From: Rhodoferax_B sp049316285
GTDB lineage: Bacteria; Pseudomonadota; Gammaproteobacteria; Burkholderiales; Burkholderiaceae_C
Length of the DNA: 64,000 nt
Direction: 5' to 3'
NCBI RefSeq assembly: GCF_049316285.1
Contig: NZ_JBMOXA010000001.1
Coordinates: forward strand, 62,001-126,000
This document shows positions 17,612 through 26,375 of this stretch, in pieces. Position numbers and translations under genes: made by a program. Each line of letters starts with the position of its first letter. Within the stretch, counting starts at the first letter, position 1. The notes beneath the pieces are model-generated. The model made no database searches, was not told the DNA's origin, and was given only the letters and a program-made list of their open reading frames with translations.

Positions 17612-18108
17612 ATGACCACTACCTTCGCCACTTGTGATCTCTGTGATGCCCACAAGCTCGACAGCTCGGGCAGCTTTCGTGTGCTGCCACCAGTGTTCCG
17701 CGACTTCGGCGCTGTGCGCCAGTTTCATGGTGTGGTTGAAACCGTGAAGTGCTTTGAAGACAACAGCCTGGTGAAAGCGGCGGTGGACAGTCCCGGCCTG
17801 GGCCGAGTGCTGGTGGTTGATGGCGGTGGTTCGCTGCGCCGGGCGCTACTCGGCGGCAACCTGGGCGCGGCGGCGGCGCGTAATGGCTGGGCCGGTGTGG
17901 TGTCGACGGCTGCGTGCGTGATGTGGCTGAGCTGGCCTCGCACCAGGTGGGCATTCGTGCGTTGGCCAGCATGCCGCTGCCCACCGAGAAGCGCGACCAA
18001 GGGGAGCGCAGCGTGGCGGTGCAGGTGCAGGGCGTGTGGGTGCGGCCAGGCGACTGGCTCTACGCCGATGCCGATGGCATGGTGCTCAGCACCAAGGCGC
18101 TGGTTTGA
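17612..18108 (+). pseudogene. rraA: RraA-like protein, broken by a -1 frameshift
   Basis: The reading frame from ATG 17612 gives the N-terminal two thirds of an RraA/4-hydroxy-4-methyl-2-oxoglutarate aldolase-type protein (MTTTFATCDLCDAH, GRVLVVDGGGSLRRALLGGN). After NGWAGVV at about 17900 the family sequence continues in the next frame (CVRDVAELASHQVGIRALAS, PGDWLYADADGMVLSTKALV) to a stop at 18108. Restoring one base in GTGGTGTCGAC (normally GTGGTGGTCGAC, encoding VVVD) gives 165 residues, the normal family length. RraA inhibits RNase E, and related proteins act as aldolases. It may be a real inactivating deletion or a one-base sequence error; everything else in the gene is well conserved. 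Confidence 0.85.
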
Positions 18109-18134
18109 CGCCGGTGCGCCGGGGCAGGGCGGCT

Positions 18135-19094
18135 TCAGAGCGCGCGGTCCTGCAGCTCCAGTGAACGTGATGGCAAGGTGGCCAACACCACGCCCGCCAG
18201 CGCAATCGCAAACGCCAGCAGTTGCATGGCGGTGACCGACTCACCCAGGAACACAATGCCCACCAGTGCCGCCGAGATCGGCAGCAACACCGAGAACACC
18301 CCGGCTTGCGCTGCCGGCACCGAGCGCAGGCCGGTCATCCACAGCCACACCGTCCACACACTCGCGGCCAAGGCGTAGAACACTAGCAGCAACCAAACCC
18401 CTGCGGGTGGAGCCGAAAAATCAAACGACAAGGCTAAATAGAAGCCCATGGGCGTCATCAAGACCAGGCCCCACAGGTTGATCAGCGCGCTGATGCGTTT
18501 CGGCCCCAGAGCCCCGGTAAGCTTCTTGCCGACCACGGCGTAGATCGCCTCGCACAACACCGAGGCCATCACCAGCAGATTGCCCAACATCGGGCTGCCA
18601 TAAGAGAAAAGGCCTTGTGGCGCGCTTTCCGCATGTGCAGGGGGCCCGTGTTTTGATAGCGACAACAGCCCTATGCCGATGGCCCCACAGGCCACGGCTG
18701 CCCAGGTGCGCAGCGTGATGCGCTCACCCAGCATGGCCCAACTGAGCAGGGCCACGGCGGCCGGAATGCTGGCCATGATGACCCCGGCCGACACCGCATT
18801 GGTCATGCTGACGCCGTAGACCATGCAGATGGTGAACAGAAAATTGCCGAAGAACGATTCGATGAACAGCCAGCCCCGCAGCCGCGGGCTCAGTGGCGCC
18901 TCGGACGCTGGCTTCTTCAACCACGGCAGCATGGCGATCGCGCCAATGCCAAAGCGCAGCCAGGCCAGCAGAAAGACGGGCAGGGCGGCGGCCAGTGGCT
19001 TTGACAGGGCCACATAGCTGCCCACCAGGCACATGCTCAACCCCAAACAAAGATAGGCGACACCGGGGCGGGGCTGCGAATTTATTAGACTCAT
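18135..19094 (-). CDS. DMT-family permease (EamA type)
   Basis: A 319-residue inner-membrane protein with ten predicted helices in two EamA repeats of about 140 residues each. The first starts VAYLCLGLSMCLVGSYVALSK; the second starts near LVMASVLCEAIYAVVGKKL. It resembles drug/metabolite transporters that export amino acids or metabolites, but the substrate is not predictable. It converges on rraA with a 26-bp gap and is divergent from the gamma-glutamylcyclotransferase-like gene 44 bp away. Confidence 0.9.
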   Translation of the reverse strand: MSLINSQPRPGVAYLCLGLSMCLVGSYVALSKPLAAALPVFLLAWLRFGIGAIAMLPWLKKPASEAPLSPRLRGWLFIESFFGNFLFTICMVYGVSMTNAVSAGVIMASIPAAVALLSWAMLGERITLRTWAAVACGAIGIGLLSLSKHGPPAHAESAPQGLFSYGSPMLGNLLVMASVLCEAIYAVVGKKLTGALGPKRISALINLWGLVLMTPMGFYLALSFDFSAPPAGVWLLLVFYALAASVWTVWLWMTGLRSVPAAQAGVFSVLLPISAALVGIVFLGESVTAMQLLAFAIALAGVVLATLPSRSLELQDRAL

Positions 19095-19138
19095 GCGCTG
19101 ATTGAAATGATCTTGTTCTATTTGAATTGGCCCGCATC

Positions 19139-19543
19139 ATGCCCGAAACCTCCAGTCCATCTTCTCGCTATGTCTTCGTCTACGGCACCCTGCGCAAGGG
19201 CGACGACAACGACATCACCCGCCTCGCCCCTGCGCCGCAGTTTGTCGGCCATGCGTCTATCGAGGGCGTGATGCACCATTTGGGCGCCTATCCCGGCGTG
19301 CGCTTGGCGCCAGGGCGTGTGGTGGTGGGCGAGGTCTATGCCATAGAGCCCGCGCTGGAGTTGAAGCTCGACGAGATCGAGATGCTCTATCCCGAACAGA
19401 AGGACGAATACTTCAAGCGAGAGATTGCGGTGCAGGTCGATGGGCGCACGCTGAGCTGTGTGCTGTACGAGATCAACCCCAGCTACATCGTCGGTCGGCC
19501 GGTGATCGAAAGTGGCGACTGGGTGCGGGGGCGGCACCTTTAG
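19139..19543 (+). CDS. Gamma-glutamylcyclotransferase-like (AIG2) protein
   Basis: A 134-residue protein of the gamma-glutamylcyclotransferase/AIG2 fold. YVFVYGTLRKG (about residues 11-21) is the substrate-binding loop. Next come FVGHASIEGVMHHLGAYPGV, the catalytic-glutamate stretch LDEIEMLYPEQKDEY (about 83-97) and a C-terminal YEINPSYIVGRPVIESGDW. ATG 19139 is preferred over TTG 19127. Family members release 5-oxoproline from gamma-glutamyl compounds; substrate here unknown. Confidence 0.85.
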   Translation: MPETSSPSSRYVFVYGTLRKGDDNDITRLAPAPQFVGHASIEGVMHHLGAYPGVRLAPGRVVVGEVYAIEPALELKLDEIEMLYPEQKDEYFKREIAVQVDGRTLSCVLYEINPSYIVGRPVIESGDWVRGRHL

Positions 19544-19670
19544 ACCGTTGCCTGTAAAAGGTAAATCCGCCGCGAAGGGCGCGAGTTTTCTTACAATCCC
19601 CGCCGGGCACGTGTCTTGCGGCGTGTTTTCTTTCTTTTTCAACGGTAAATCATCAGGAGTAGTCGGCTTT

Positions 19671-20828
19671 ATGAACAAGCGTCTTTGGGTTTTCGCACTG
19701 TCCGCTTTGGCTTTGGCTGCTTGCGGAAAAAAGGAGGAGGCGGCTGCACCCGCAGCGGCCCCGGCCCCGGTAGCGAGTGCTCCCGCAGCCGAGCCTGCGG
19801 AAGAAAAGGTGCTCAATGTCTACAACTGGCCCGACTACATTGCCAAGGACCTGATCGCCAACTTTGAAAAAGAAAGCGGCATCAAGGTCAATTACCAAAC
19901 CTTTGAGAACAACGAAGCCCTGCAAGCCAAGCTGGTGGCAGGCAACAGCGGCTACGACCTGGTGGTGCCGGGCGCGGTGTTCGTCAAGGCGCAGATCGAT
20001 GGTGGCCTGCTGGCCAAGCTCGACAAAAGCAAGATTCCCAACTACGGCAACCTCGACCCAGAGTTGATGGCCAAACTGGCCGGTGTTGATGCCGGCAACG
20101 AATACGTGGTGCCCTGGGCCTGGAGCTACACCACGGTGGGCATCAATAAAAGCAAGGTCACCAAGGCCCTGGGCGGCACGCCGCTGCCCGAAAACGCCTG
20201 GGACCTGGTGTTCAACCCCACATACACATCCAAGCTCAAGTCGTGTGGCATTGCCTACCTGGATTCGCCGACCGAGGTGATTCCTCCGGCCATGCATTAC
20301 CTGGGCAAAAATCCCTATTCGAACGAGGCAGCCGATCACCAAGCCGCCGGCGCGATGCTGGCCAAGGTACGCGGTGACATCCGTCTGTTCTCCAGCGCCA
20401 TGATCGACGACCTGGCTGGCGGCAAGGCCTGTGTGGCACTGGGCTGGGCCGGCGACATGAACATCGCCAAGGCGCGCGCCATCGAGAACAAGAACGGCAA
20501 CGACATCGAAGTGTTGTTGCCCAGCACCGGCGGCCTGATCTTCATGGACAACCTGGCCGTGCCCAAGGACGCCAAACATCCGAACAATGCCATGGCGTTT
20601 ATCAACTACTTCCTGAAGCCTGAAGTCACCGCCACGTTGACCAACGAACTCAGCTACGCCAATGCCAACAAGGCCAGCTTGCCGTTCGTAACGCCTGAAA
20701 TTGCCTCCGACAAAACCGTGTTCGTGGACGCAGACAATCTGAAGAAGATGGTGTCGCCAGCCAGCTTCAGCAACGCAGCACGTGAATCCATGAGCAACGT
20801 GTTCACCCAGTTCAAAAAGGGCAAGTAA
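19671..20828 (+). CDS. potF: Putrescine-type ABC transporter substrate-binding lipoprotein
   Basis: A 385-residue polyamine-binding protein of the PotD/PotF family. The start at 19671 follows CAGGAGT. The N-terminus is a lipoprotein signal (MNKRLWVFALSALALAACGKK, lipobox LAAC), so the mature protein is lipid-anchored, unlike E. coli PotF. The fold begins EKVLNVYNWPDYIAKDLIANFEKE, typical of polyamine binders. It opens a four-gene importer operon whose ATPase most resembles PotG, which favours putrescine over spermidine, though specificity is not certain. Confidence 0.9.
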   Translation: MNKRLWVFALSALALAACGKKEEAAAPAAAPAPVASAPAAEPAEEKVLNVYNWPDYIAKDLIANFEKESGIKVNYQTFENNEALQAKLVAGNSGYDLVVPGAVFVKAQIDGGLLAKLDKSKIPNYGNLDPELMAKLAGVDAGNEYVVPWAWSYTTVGINKSKVTKALGGTPLPENAWDLVFNPTYTSKLKSCGIAYLDSPTEVIPPAMHYLGKNPYSNEAADHQAAGAMLAKVRGDIRLFSSAMIDDLAGGKACVALGWAGDMNIAKARAIENKNGNDIEVLLPSTGGLIFMDNLAVPKDAKHPNNAMAFINYFLKPEVTATLTNELSYANANKASLPFVTPEIASDKTVFVDADNLKKMVSPASFSNAARESMSNVFTQFKKGK

Positions 20829-20940
20829 GCCTTATTCGTTGGCAGACCTGGCCAGCCTTTTTTGAGTCCAAGGCGCATCGACCACCGGTTGGCGCGCCTT
20901 TTCTCTTTTTCTTCCCACTGCTTTGCCCCTCAGGGCCCAA

Positions 20941-22062
20941 ATGCCGATATCGCCGATGAATGCGCCTGATCCTTCCCTAGATGGTTTTCTCCGAACGGAA
21001 CACGTGGTCAAACGTTTTGATGACGTGGTGGCGGTGTCCGACGTTTCCATTTCGGTGCGGCGCGGTGAGATTTTTGCGCTGCTCGGCAGCTCAGGCTGCG
21101 GCAAGTCGACTTTGCTGCGCATGTTGGCGGGCTTTGAGCAGCCGACCTCGGGCGCGGTGCTGCTCAACGGTGAAGACATCTCGAAGTTGCCCCCGTATGA
21201 GCGGCCTATCAACATGATGTTCCAGTCGTACGCGCTGTTTCCGCATCTGAGTGTGTGGGACAACATTGCCTTCGGCCTGAAGCGCGAAGCTATGCCGCGC
21301 GCGCAGATCGAACAGCGCGTCGAAGAGATGTTGGCGTTGGTGCAACTCCAGTCCTACGCCAAACGCAAGCCGCATCAGTTGTCCGGCGGGCAGCAGCAGC
21401 GCGTGGCCTTGGCGCGCAGCCTGGCCAAGAAGCCGCAGTTGCTCTTGCTGGACGAGCCGCTGGGGGCGCTCGACAAGAAGCTGCGCGAGCGCACGCAGTT
21501 TGAGCTGGTCAACATCATTGAATCAGTAGGCGTGACCTGCGTGATGGTGACGCACGACCAGGAAGAGGCCATGACCATGGCCAGCCGGATTGCCGTGATG
21601 AGTGCCGGCCAGGTGCTGCAAGTGGGCACACCCAAAGAGATCTACGAATATCCCAACTGCCGCTTTGTGGCCGACTTTATTGGCAATATCAACCTGTTCG
21701 ACGGCAAGCTGACGCTGGACGAAACCAACCGTTGTGAAGTCACGACCGACGAAGGTGTGCTGCATGTGGGCCACGGTGTCACCGGATCGCCGGGCATGCC
21801 ACTGACGGTGGCTGTGCGCCCCGAGAAGATCCACATCGCCAAAGACAGGCCCGATGGTGTGGTGCAAAACCTGTTCACCGGCAAGGTGCGCGAGATTGCC
21901 TACCTGGGCAGCTACAGCACCTATGTGGTGGCCATGGCCAGCGGAAAGCTCATCAAGGTCACCGGCACCAATACCAGCCGAACCGAGGCCGGTGATATCA
22001 CCTGGGACGATGCGGTGTTCTTCTGGTGGGATGGCGCCGCGCCTGTGGTGTTGACGCATTGA
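20941..22062 (+). CDS. potG: Putrescine-type ABC transporter ATP-binding protein
   Basis: About 373 residues from ATG 20941 (ATG 20956 is also possible; both have weak ribosome sites). Walker A GSSGCGKST, Q-loop MMFQSYALFPH, signature LSGGQQQRVALARSLA and Walker B LLLLDEPLGALD, followed by a TOBE-type regulatory domain after about residue 250. RPINMMFQSYALFPH and VGVTCVMVTHDQEEAMTMA are close to E. coli PotG. 112 bp after potF. Confidence 0.92.
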   Translation: MPISPMNAPDPSLDGFLRTEHVVKRFDDVVAVSDVSISVRRGEIFALLGSSGCGKSTLLRMLAGFEQPTSGAVLLNGEDISKLPPYERPINMMFQSYALFPHLSVWDNIAFGLKREAMPRAQIEQRVEEMLALVQLQSYAKRKPHQLSGGQQQRVALARSLAKKPQLLLLDEPLGALDKKLRERTQFELVNIIESVGVTCVMVTHDQEEAMTMASRIAVMSAGQVLQVGTPKEIYEYPNCRFVADFIGNINLFDGKLTLDETNRCEVTTDEGVLHVGHGVTGSPGMPLTVAVRPEKIHIAKDRPDGVVQNLFTGKVREIAYLGSYSTYVVAMASGKLIKVTGTNTSRTEAGDITWDDAVFFWWDGAAPVVLTH

Positions 22063-22069
22063 GGTCGTG

Positions 22070-23002
22070 ATGAAGAAGTTGGGATTTTTCAACGGACGGC
22101 GCTGGGTGATCGGTGTGCCGTGGCTCTGGCTGGCGGTGTTCTTCCTGCTGCCATTCCTGATCTTGGTGCGCATCAGCGTGACCGATATGGGTGATGGTGT
22201 CGACCCCTTTGCACCGCTGCTGCAATGGGTCAATGGCACCTGGCATCTGGTTTTGAAGGCGGAGAACTTCAGCTCGATTTTTATCGAACCGACCGCACAG
22301 GGCTGGCGCGGTTTTGGCGACACCATTTATATGGATGCGCTGGTCACCTCGCTGCGTTATGCGGCGCTGACCACGGTGCTGTGTTTGCTGATCGGCTATC
22401 CGTTTGCCTACTTCATTGCGCGTGCGCGCCCGAGTCTGCGACCCGCGCTGTTGATGATGGTAATGTTGCCGTTCTGGACCTCGCTGCTGCTGCGCGTCTA
22501 TGCCTGGAAGGGCATACTGGCCGACCAGGGGGTTGTCAATCTTTTGCTGCAGTCGCTGGGGCTCACCACCGAGCCTATCCAACTGCTCTACAACGACTTC
22601 TCGATGCTGGTGGGCATGACCTATGTGTATTGCCCATTCATGATCCTGCCGCTCTACGCCACGCTGGTGAAGCTGGACGTGCGCTTGCTGGAGGCCGCGC
22701 GCGACCTGGGCGCGAGTCCCTGGCGCGCATTCTGGCTGGTGACGGTGCCGCTGAGCAAGGCCGGCATCATCTCGGGCTCCATGCTGGTGTTCATTCCCGC
22801 GCTGGGTGAGTTTGTGATCCCATCGCTATTGGGTGGAGCGGAGAACATCGTCATCGGCCGCGTGGTGTGGGACGAAATGTTCAGCAGCAATAACTGGCCG
22901 CGCGCCTCGGCGTTGGCGATTGTGTTGATCATGCTGATCCTGGTGCCGCTGATGCTGCACCACCATTACAGTGCAGCGCGCGACACGGCGGGGAGGGACT
23001 GA
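22070..23002 (+). CDS. potH: Putrescine-type ABC transporter permease
   Basis: A 310-residue inner-membrane permease (PotB/PotH type). GAGG lies 5 bases before ATG 22070. First helix VPWLWLAVFFLLPFLILVRIS; the EAA loop LLEAARDLGASPWRAFWLVTVPL contacts the ATPase. It lies 7 bp after the ATPase gene and 1 bp before the next permease. Confidence 0.93.
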   Translation: MKKLGFFNGRRWVIGVPWLWLAVFFLLPFLILVRISVTDMGDGVDPFAPLLQWVNGTWHLVLKAENFSSIFIEPTAQGWRGFGDTIYMDALVTSLRYAALTTVLCLLIGYPFAYFIARARPSLRPALLMMVMLPFWTSLLLRVYAWKGILADQGVVNLLLQSLGLTTEPIQLLYNDFSMLVGMTYVYCPFMILPLYATLVKLDVRLLEAARDLGASPWRAFWLVTVPLSKAGIISGSMLVFIPALGEFVIPSLLGGAENIVIGRVVWDEMFSSNNWPRASALAIVLIMLILVPLMLHHHYSAARDTAGRD

Positions 23003-23003
23003 T

Positions 23004-23831
23004 ATGCAGGGCTTTACCCGCTGGATGGAGCAACGCATTGGCCGGATGTGGTTGCTGCTGGTGTTCTTGTTCTTGTACGCACCACTGGCGTTCCTGATCG
23101 TGTTTTCCTTTAACAGCACGCGTCAAGACGGCATCTTTACCGGATTCTCAATGCGCTGGTACACGGCGTTGCTGGAAGACTCGCGCCTGGTGCAGGGCTT
23201 CTTCCTGTCGCTGCGTGTGGCGTTGATCAGCGCCACGTTGTCGACGATCTTGGGCACCTTTGCCGCGTTTGTGCTGGTGCGTTACAAGCGCTTTCGCGGG
23301 CGTGCCATGTTTTCCGGCATGGTGGGCGCGCCGCTGGTGATGCCCGAGGTGATCATCGGCTTGTCGCTGCTGTTGCTGATGGTGTCGGTGCAGCGCATGC
23401 TGGGCTGGCCAGATCGCGGCATGCTGACGATTGTGTTGGGACACACCTTGCTGGGCATGGCCTACGCCACGGTGGTCATCCAGTCGCGGCTGCGCGAGAT
23501 GGACCGCTCCATCGAAGAGGCGGCGATGGACCTGGGTTGCCGACCACTGCAAGTGTTCTTTTTGGTGACTCTGCCCAACATTGCTGCTGCGTTGATGGCG
23601 GCATGGTTGCTGGCGTTCACCTTGTCGTTTGACGACGTGGTGATCTCTGAGTTCTTGTCTGGCCCCGGTGTGACCACGTTGCCGCAGGTGATCTTCAGCT
23701 ACGCGCGGCGTGGGGTGAATCCGTCGATCTATGCCGCTGCGACGATTTTGATCTGCAGCATCACGCTGGGCGTATTGGCCTACGGCCTGTATGTGTGGCG
23801 TAAGCAGCAAAGGCAAGAGCAGCGCAAGTAG
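23004..23831 (+). CDS. potI: Putrescine-type ABC transporter permease
   Basis: A 275-residue permease (PotC/PotI type), start set by GGGAGG 7 bases upstream of ATG 23004. First helix MWLLLVFLFLYAPLAFLIVFSF followed by NSTRQDGIFTGFSMRWY, diagnostic of PotC/PotI. EAA loop SIEEAAMDLGCRPLQVFFLV. Last gene of the operon, followed by a G9 run and a terminator-like hairpin. Confidence 0.93.
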   Translation: MQGFTRWMEQRIGRMWLLLVFLFLYAPLAFLIVFSFNSTRQDGIFTGFSMRWYTALLEDSRLVQGFFLSLRVALISATLSTILGTFAAFVLVRYKRFRGRAMFSGMVGAPLVMPEVIIGLSLLLLMVSVQRMLGWPDRGMLTIVLGHTLLGMAYATVVIQSRLREMDRSIEEAAMDLGCRPLQVFFLVTLPNIAAALMAAWLLAFTLSFDDVVISEFLSGPGVTTLPQVIFSYARRGVNPSIYAAATILICSITLGVLAYGLYVWRKQQRQEQRK

Positions 23832-23888
23832 CAATCTCGGCTTCTCAGGCAGATGGATAAACGTCTGCGGGGGGGGGGCACTATTTTT

Positions 23889-23925
23889 CACGGACCGGCC
23901 GCTTCCCAGCGCCCGGTCCGTGTTT
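23889..23925 (+). terminator. Terminator-like hairpin after the polyamine operon
   Basis: Perfect 10-bp stem CACGGACCGG (23889-23898) and CCGGTCCGTG (23913-23922), loop of 14 bases, then only TTT. Strong stem but weak T-run. Confidence 0.6.
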
Positions 23926-24182
23926 CATTTCAGGCTGAGTGATGTCTTTTCATAATATGGATTGTGAAAATGCTGCGCCGCAATAATTTTTCTCAAGATA
24001 AGAGTTGCCGTTTTGTATTGGGAAATATAGGTTTTAAGTTATTGAATTTAAACGAATAAATAAATGTCTTATATAAGACATAAGATACAACACTGGTCTT
24101 ATGCAAGACATAGAATTTGTTCACCGGGATGAATGTCAGTTCAGACCGTCACCGGATTTCAACAACTTTCAGGAGTGAAACC
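23926..24182 (+). promoter_or_regulatory. AT-rich aceA control region
   Basis: The region before isocitrate lyase is far more AT-rich than its surroundings. It contains an 18-bp perfect palindrome and a second imperfect copy (described separately), plus several TTGAAT/TATAAG-like hexamers that do not form one clear pair. AGGAGT at 24171-24176 is the aceA ribosome site. Confidence 0.6.
24064..24111. promoter_or_regulatory. Two operator-like palindromes upstream of aceA
   Basis: ATGTCTTATATAAGACAT (24064-24081) is a perfect 18-bp palindrome. TGGTCTTATGCAAGACAT (24094-24111) matches it at 14 of 18 positions. Their centres are 30 bp apart, close to three helical turns, so dimers would sit on the same DNA face. 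The first overlaps a TATAAG hexamer. They are probably sites for a repressor of the glyoxylate shunt; the regulator is not in this window. Confidence 0.65.
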
Positions 24183-25502
24183 ATGCCCCAATCGATCACC
24201 GAACAACTCAGCCGCGAACAGCAAATTGCCGCCTTGGAAAAGGACTGGGCCAACAATCCTCGCTGGAAAGGCATCAAGCGCGGCTACTCTGCCGCCGACG
24301 TGGTGCGTCTGCGTGGCTCGTTCCAGGTTGAACACACCTTGGCGCGCCGTGGTGCAGAGAAGCTCTGGGAATTGGTGAACAACGAGCCTTACGTCAACTG
24401 CCTTGGCGCGCTCACCGGCGGTCAAGCCATGCAGCAAGTGAAGGCTGGTATCAAGGCCATCTATTTGTCGGGCTGGCAAGTGGCTGCGGACAACAACGAA
24501 TACGCAGCGATGTATCCCGATCAATCGTTGTACCCCGTGGACTCGGTGCCAAAAGTGGTGGAGCGCATCAACAACGCTTTTACCCGCGCCGATGAAATCC
24601 AATGGTCCAAGGGCGTGAATCCTGGCGATGCCGGTTTTATCGACTACCACGCACCTATCGTGGCCGACGCCGAAGCCGGTTTCGGCGGCGTGCTGAACGC
24701 ATACGAATTGATGAAGGCCATGATCCGCGCGGGCGCTGGTGGTGTGCATTTCGAAGACCAACTGGCTTCGGTGAAGAAATGCGGCCACATGGGAGGCAAA
24801 GTGCTGGTTCCTACCCAAGAAGCCGTGCAGAAACTGATCGCCGCCCGTATGGCTGCTGACGTGTATGGCGTGCCCAGCTTGGTGATCGCCCGTACCGACG
24901 CCGAAGCGGCTGATCTGCTGACCAGCGACTACGACGAAAACGACAAGCCTTTCATCACCGGCGAGCGCACGGCAGAAGGCTTCTACAAGACCAAGAAGGG
25001 CATAGACCAAGCCATTTCACGCGCCATTGCCTACGCCCACTACGCCGATTTGGTGTGGTGCGAAACCGGTACGCCTGACCTGGCTTTTGCCAAGAAGTTT
25101 GCCGATGCCGTGCACAAGGTGCACCCGGGCAAGATGCTGGCTTACAACTGCTCGCCATCGTTCAATTGGAAGAAGAACCTGGACGATGCCACCATCGCCA
25201 AGTTCCAACGCGAGCTTGGCGCCATGGGCTACAAGTACCAGTTCATCACCTTGGCTGGCATCCATAGCATGTGGTACAACATGTTCGACTTGGCACAAGA
25301 CTATGTGGCGCGCGGCATGTCGGCCTATGTCGAAAAGGTGCAAGAGCCAGAATTCGCAGCACGCGACCGCGGCTACACCTTTGTTTCGCACCAGCAGGAA
25401 GTGGGCACTGGTTACTTTGATGAAGTCACCACGGTGATACAGGGCGGCAAGTCGAGCGTGACGGCGCTCACGGGCTCGACCGAAGAAGAGCAGTTCCACT
25501 GA
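24183..25502 (+). CDS. aceA: Isocitrate lyase
   Basis: A 439-residue isocitrate lyase splitting isocitrate into glyoxylate and succinate, the first step of the glyoxylate shunt used on acetate and fatty acids. The catalytic loop KKCGHMGGKVLVPTQEAV is intact, as are PVDSVPKVVERINNAF and the magnesium-site region (IVADAEAGFGG). Length matches the bacterial enzyme. ATG 24183 follows AGGAGT. Monocistronic, with a palindromic control region upstream and a strong terminator downstream. Confidence 0.97.
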   Translation: MPQSITEQLSREQQIAALEKDWANNPRWKGIKRGYSAADVVRLRGSFQVEHTLARRGAEKLWELVNNEPYVNCLGALTGGQAMQQVKAGIKAIYLSGWQVAADNNEYAAMYPDQSLYPVDSVPKVVERINNAFTRADEIQWSKGVNPGDAGFIDYHAPIVADAEAGFGGVLNAYELMKAMIRAGAGGVHFEDQLASVKKCGHMGGKVLVPTQEAVQKLIAARMAADVYGVPSLVIARTDAEAADLLTSDYDENDKPFITGERTAEGFYKTKKGIDQAISRAIAYAHYADLVWCETGTPDLAFAKKFADAVHKVHPGKMLAYNCSPSFNWKKNLDDATIAKFQRELGAMGYKYQFITLAGIHSMWYNMFDLAQDYVARGMSAYVEKVQEPEFAARDRGYTFVSHQQEVGTGYFDEVTTVIQGGKSSVTALTGSTEEEQFH

Positions 25503-25548
25503 AGCGTTGCGGATAGCACATATGGCCTAAAGGCCAGTTCTCCAGATT

Positions 25549-25582
25549 AAAAGCACCTGCGGTCATCCGCAGGTGCTTTTTT
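25549..25582. terminator. Bidirectional terminator between aceA and rlpA
   Basis: Stem AAAAGCACCTGCGG (25549-25562) and CCGCAGGTGCTTTT (25567-25580), loop TCAT, T-run continuing to 25582. It serves aceA (+); the A-run gives a T-run for rlpA (-), whose last codons it overlaps. Confidence 0.9.
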
Positions 25583-26111
25583 ATGGCTCGGCGACGGAGT
25601 TGGCGGTGGCCTGCTGGTGGTCGGCTTGCGCGATTTTGTTGTCGTCGGCGCTCTCAGGTTCAAAACACGACTTGATGCTTTCGCAGGGCTCCACCGAGAC
25701 CTTTGCCACGCCACGCGCCAGGATGCCAAGCTCTTCGGCTGCCGCGTGGCTGACGTCGATCAGCCGGTTGCGGGTGTGAGGGCCTCGGTCGTTGATTTGC
25801 ACCACGACACTTTTGCCAGAGCCAAGCGCTGTCACCCTGGCCCAACTGTGCAGCGGCAGGCTGCGGTGGGCGGCGGTGAGTGCTTCCACGTCGAACAGCG
25901 CACCCGATGCGGTGCGTTTGCGGTGAAACTTATGACCATACCAACTCGCATTTCCGACCTGTGTTTTGGGCGTAGTTGTCGGGCGTGCGGCTGTGGCGGC
26001 GGAGAGAGTGGGGCCGTCATCAGCGTGCGCGATGGCGGCGGTGCAAAGGCACAACGCAGCCCAAAAGCCAACTGAAAAATGACGGCGAAGGGAGACCTTT
26101 CGCATGGGCAT
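25581..26111 (-). CDS. rlpA: RlpA-family septal ring lytic transglycosylase
   Basis: A 176-residue secreted protein (174 from the alternative ATG at 26105). Signal peptide about 1-30 (GFWAALCLCTAAIAHA). The double-psi beta-barrel contains GNASWYGHKFHRKRTASGA and VQINDRGPHTRNRLIDVSHA, the family's catalytic region. It is shorter than E. coli RlpA and lacks the C-terminal SPOR domain that targets septal denuded glycan, so it may be localised differently. Divergent from thrS. Confidence 0.88.
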   Translation of the reverse strand: MPMRKVSLRRHFSVGFWAALCLCTAAIAHADDGPTLSAATAARPTTTPKTQVGNASWYGHKFHRKRTASGALFDVEALTAAHRSLPLHSWARVTALGSGKSVVVQINDRGPHTRNRLIDVSHAAAEELGILARGVAKVSVEPCESIKSCFEPESADDNKIAQADHQQATANSVAEP

Positions 26112-26229
26112 ATGCTACCCGGTCCATGAAAAGCGCCGGAATTCCGCTCATGGAGGGGTTTTGAGTGCCGGAAATGCAGCATGCTTGTCAGGCATGTTGG
26201 CCCCTTCTGAAGGGGCATCAGGGCGCGGT

Positions 26230-26235
26230 TAAAAT
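26230..26235 (+). promoter_or_regulatory. Possible -10 element of thrS
   Basis: TAAAAT at 26230-26235 with no convincing -35 (TTCTGA at 26205-26210 is the nearest, spacing 19). It would start transcription near 26242, some 43 bases before the leader peptide. A perfect inverted repeat GCCCCTT-CTG-AAGGGGC lies just upstream at 26200-26216. Confidence 0.35.
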
Positions 26236-26284
26236 GTCAGCCAGTCCCAACCATCTGATAAGAGCGAGAAAGGCACGTCAGGTT

Positions 26285-26335
26285 ATGACACCGCGAACTA
26301 CACCGGCAGATTTTGTAAAACGTTCCAGGCCGTAG
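26285..26335 (+). CDS. Putative thrS leader peptide
   Basis: A 16-codon reading frame, MTPRTTPADFVKRSRP, ending in TAG. Threonine codons at positions 2, 5 and 6 are ACA, ACT and ACA, not the ACC favoured in GC-rich genomes. GAGAAAGG is about 11 bases upstream. Its stop codon lies two bases before a segment (CCGCGC, 26337-26342) complementary to the 5' arm of the downstream terminator. Position, composition and spacing fit a threonine attenuator peptide; no experiment supports it here. Confidence 0.5.
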   Translation: MTPRTTPADFVKRSRP

Positions 26336-26375
26336 TCCGCGCGCCTTGGGCGTGTTTAGTTATCAAAATAAGAGC

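Noticed and set aside
23868..23880. Run of nine G before the aceA control region as a phase-variable tract
   Set aside because: It lies between the polyamine operon stop and its terminator, not in a promoter or a coding start, so length changes have no obvious effect; could be a sequencing-sensitive homopolymer.
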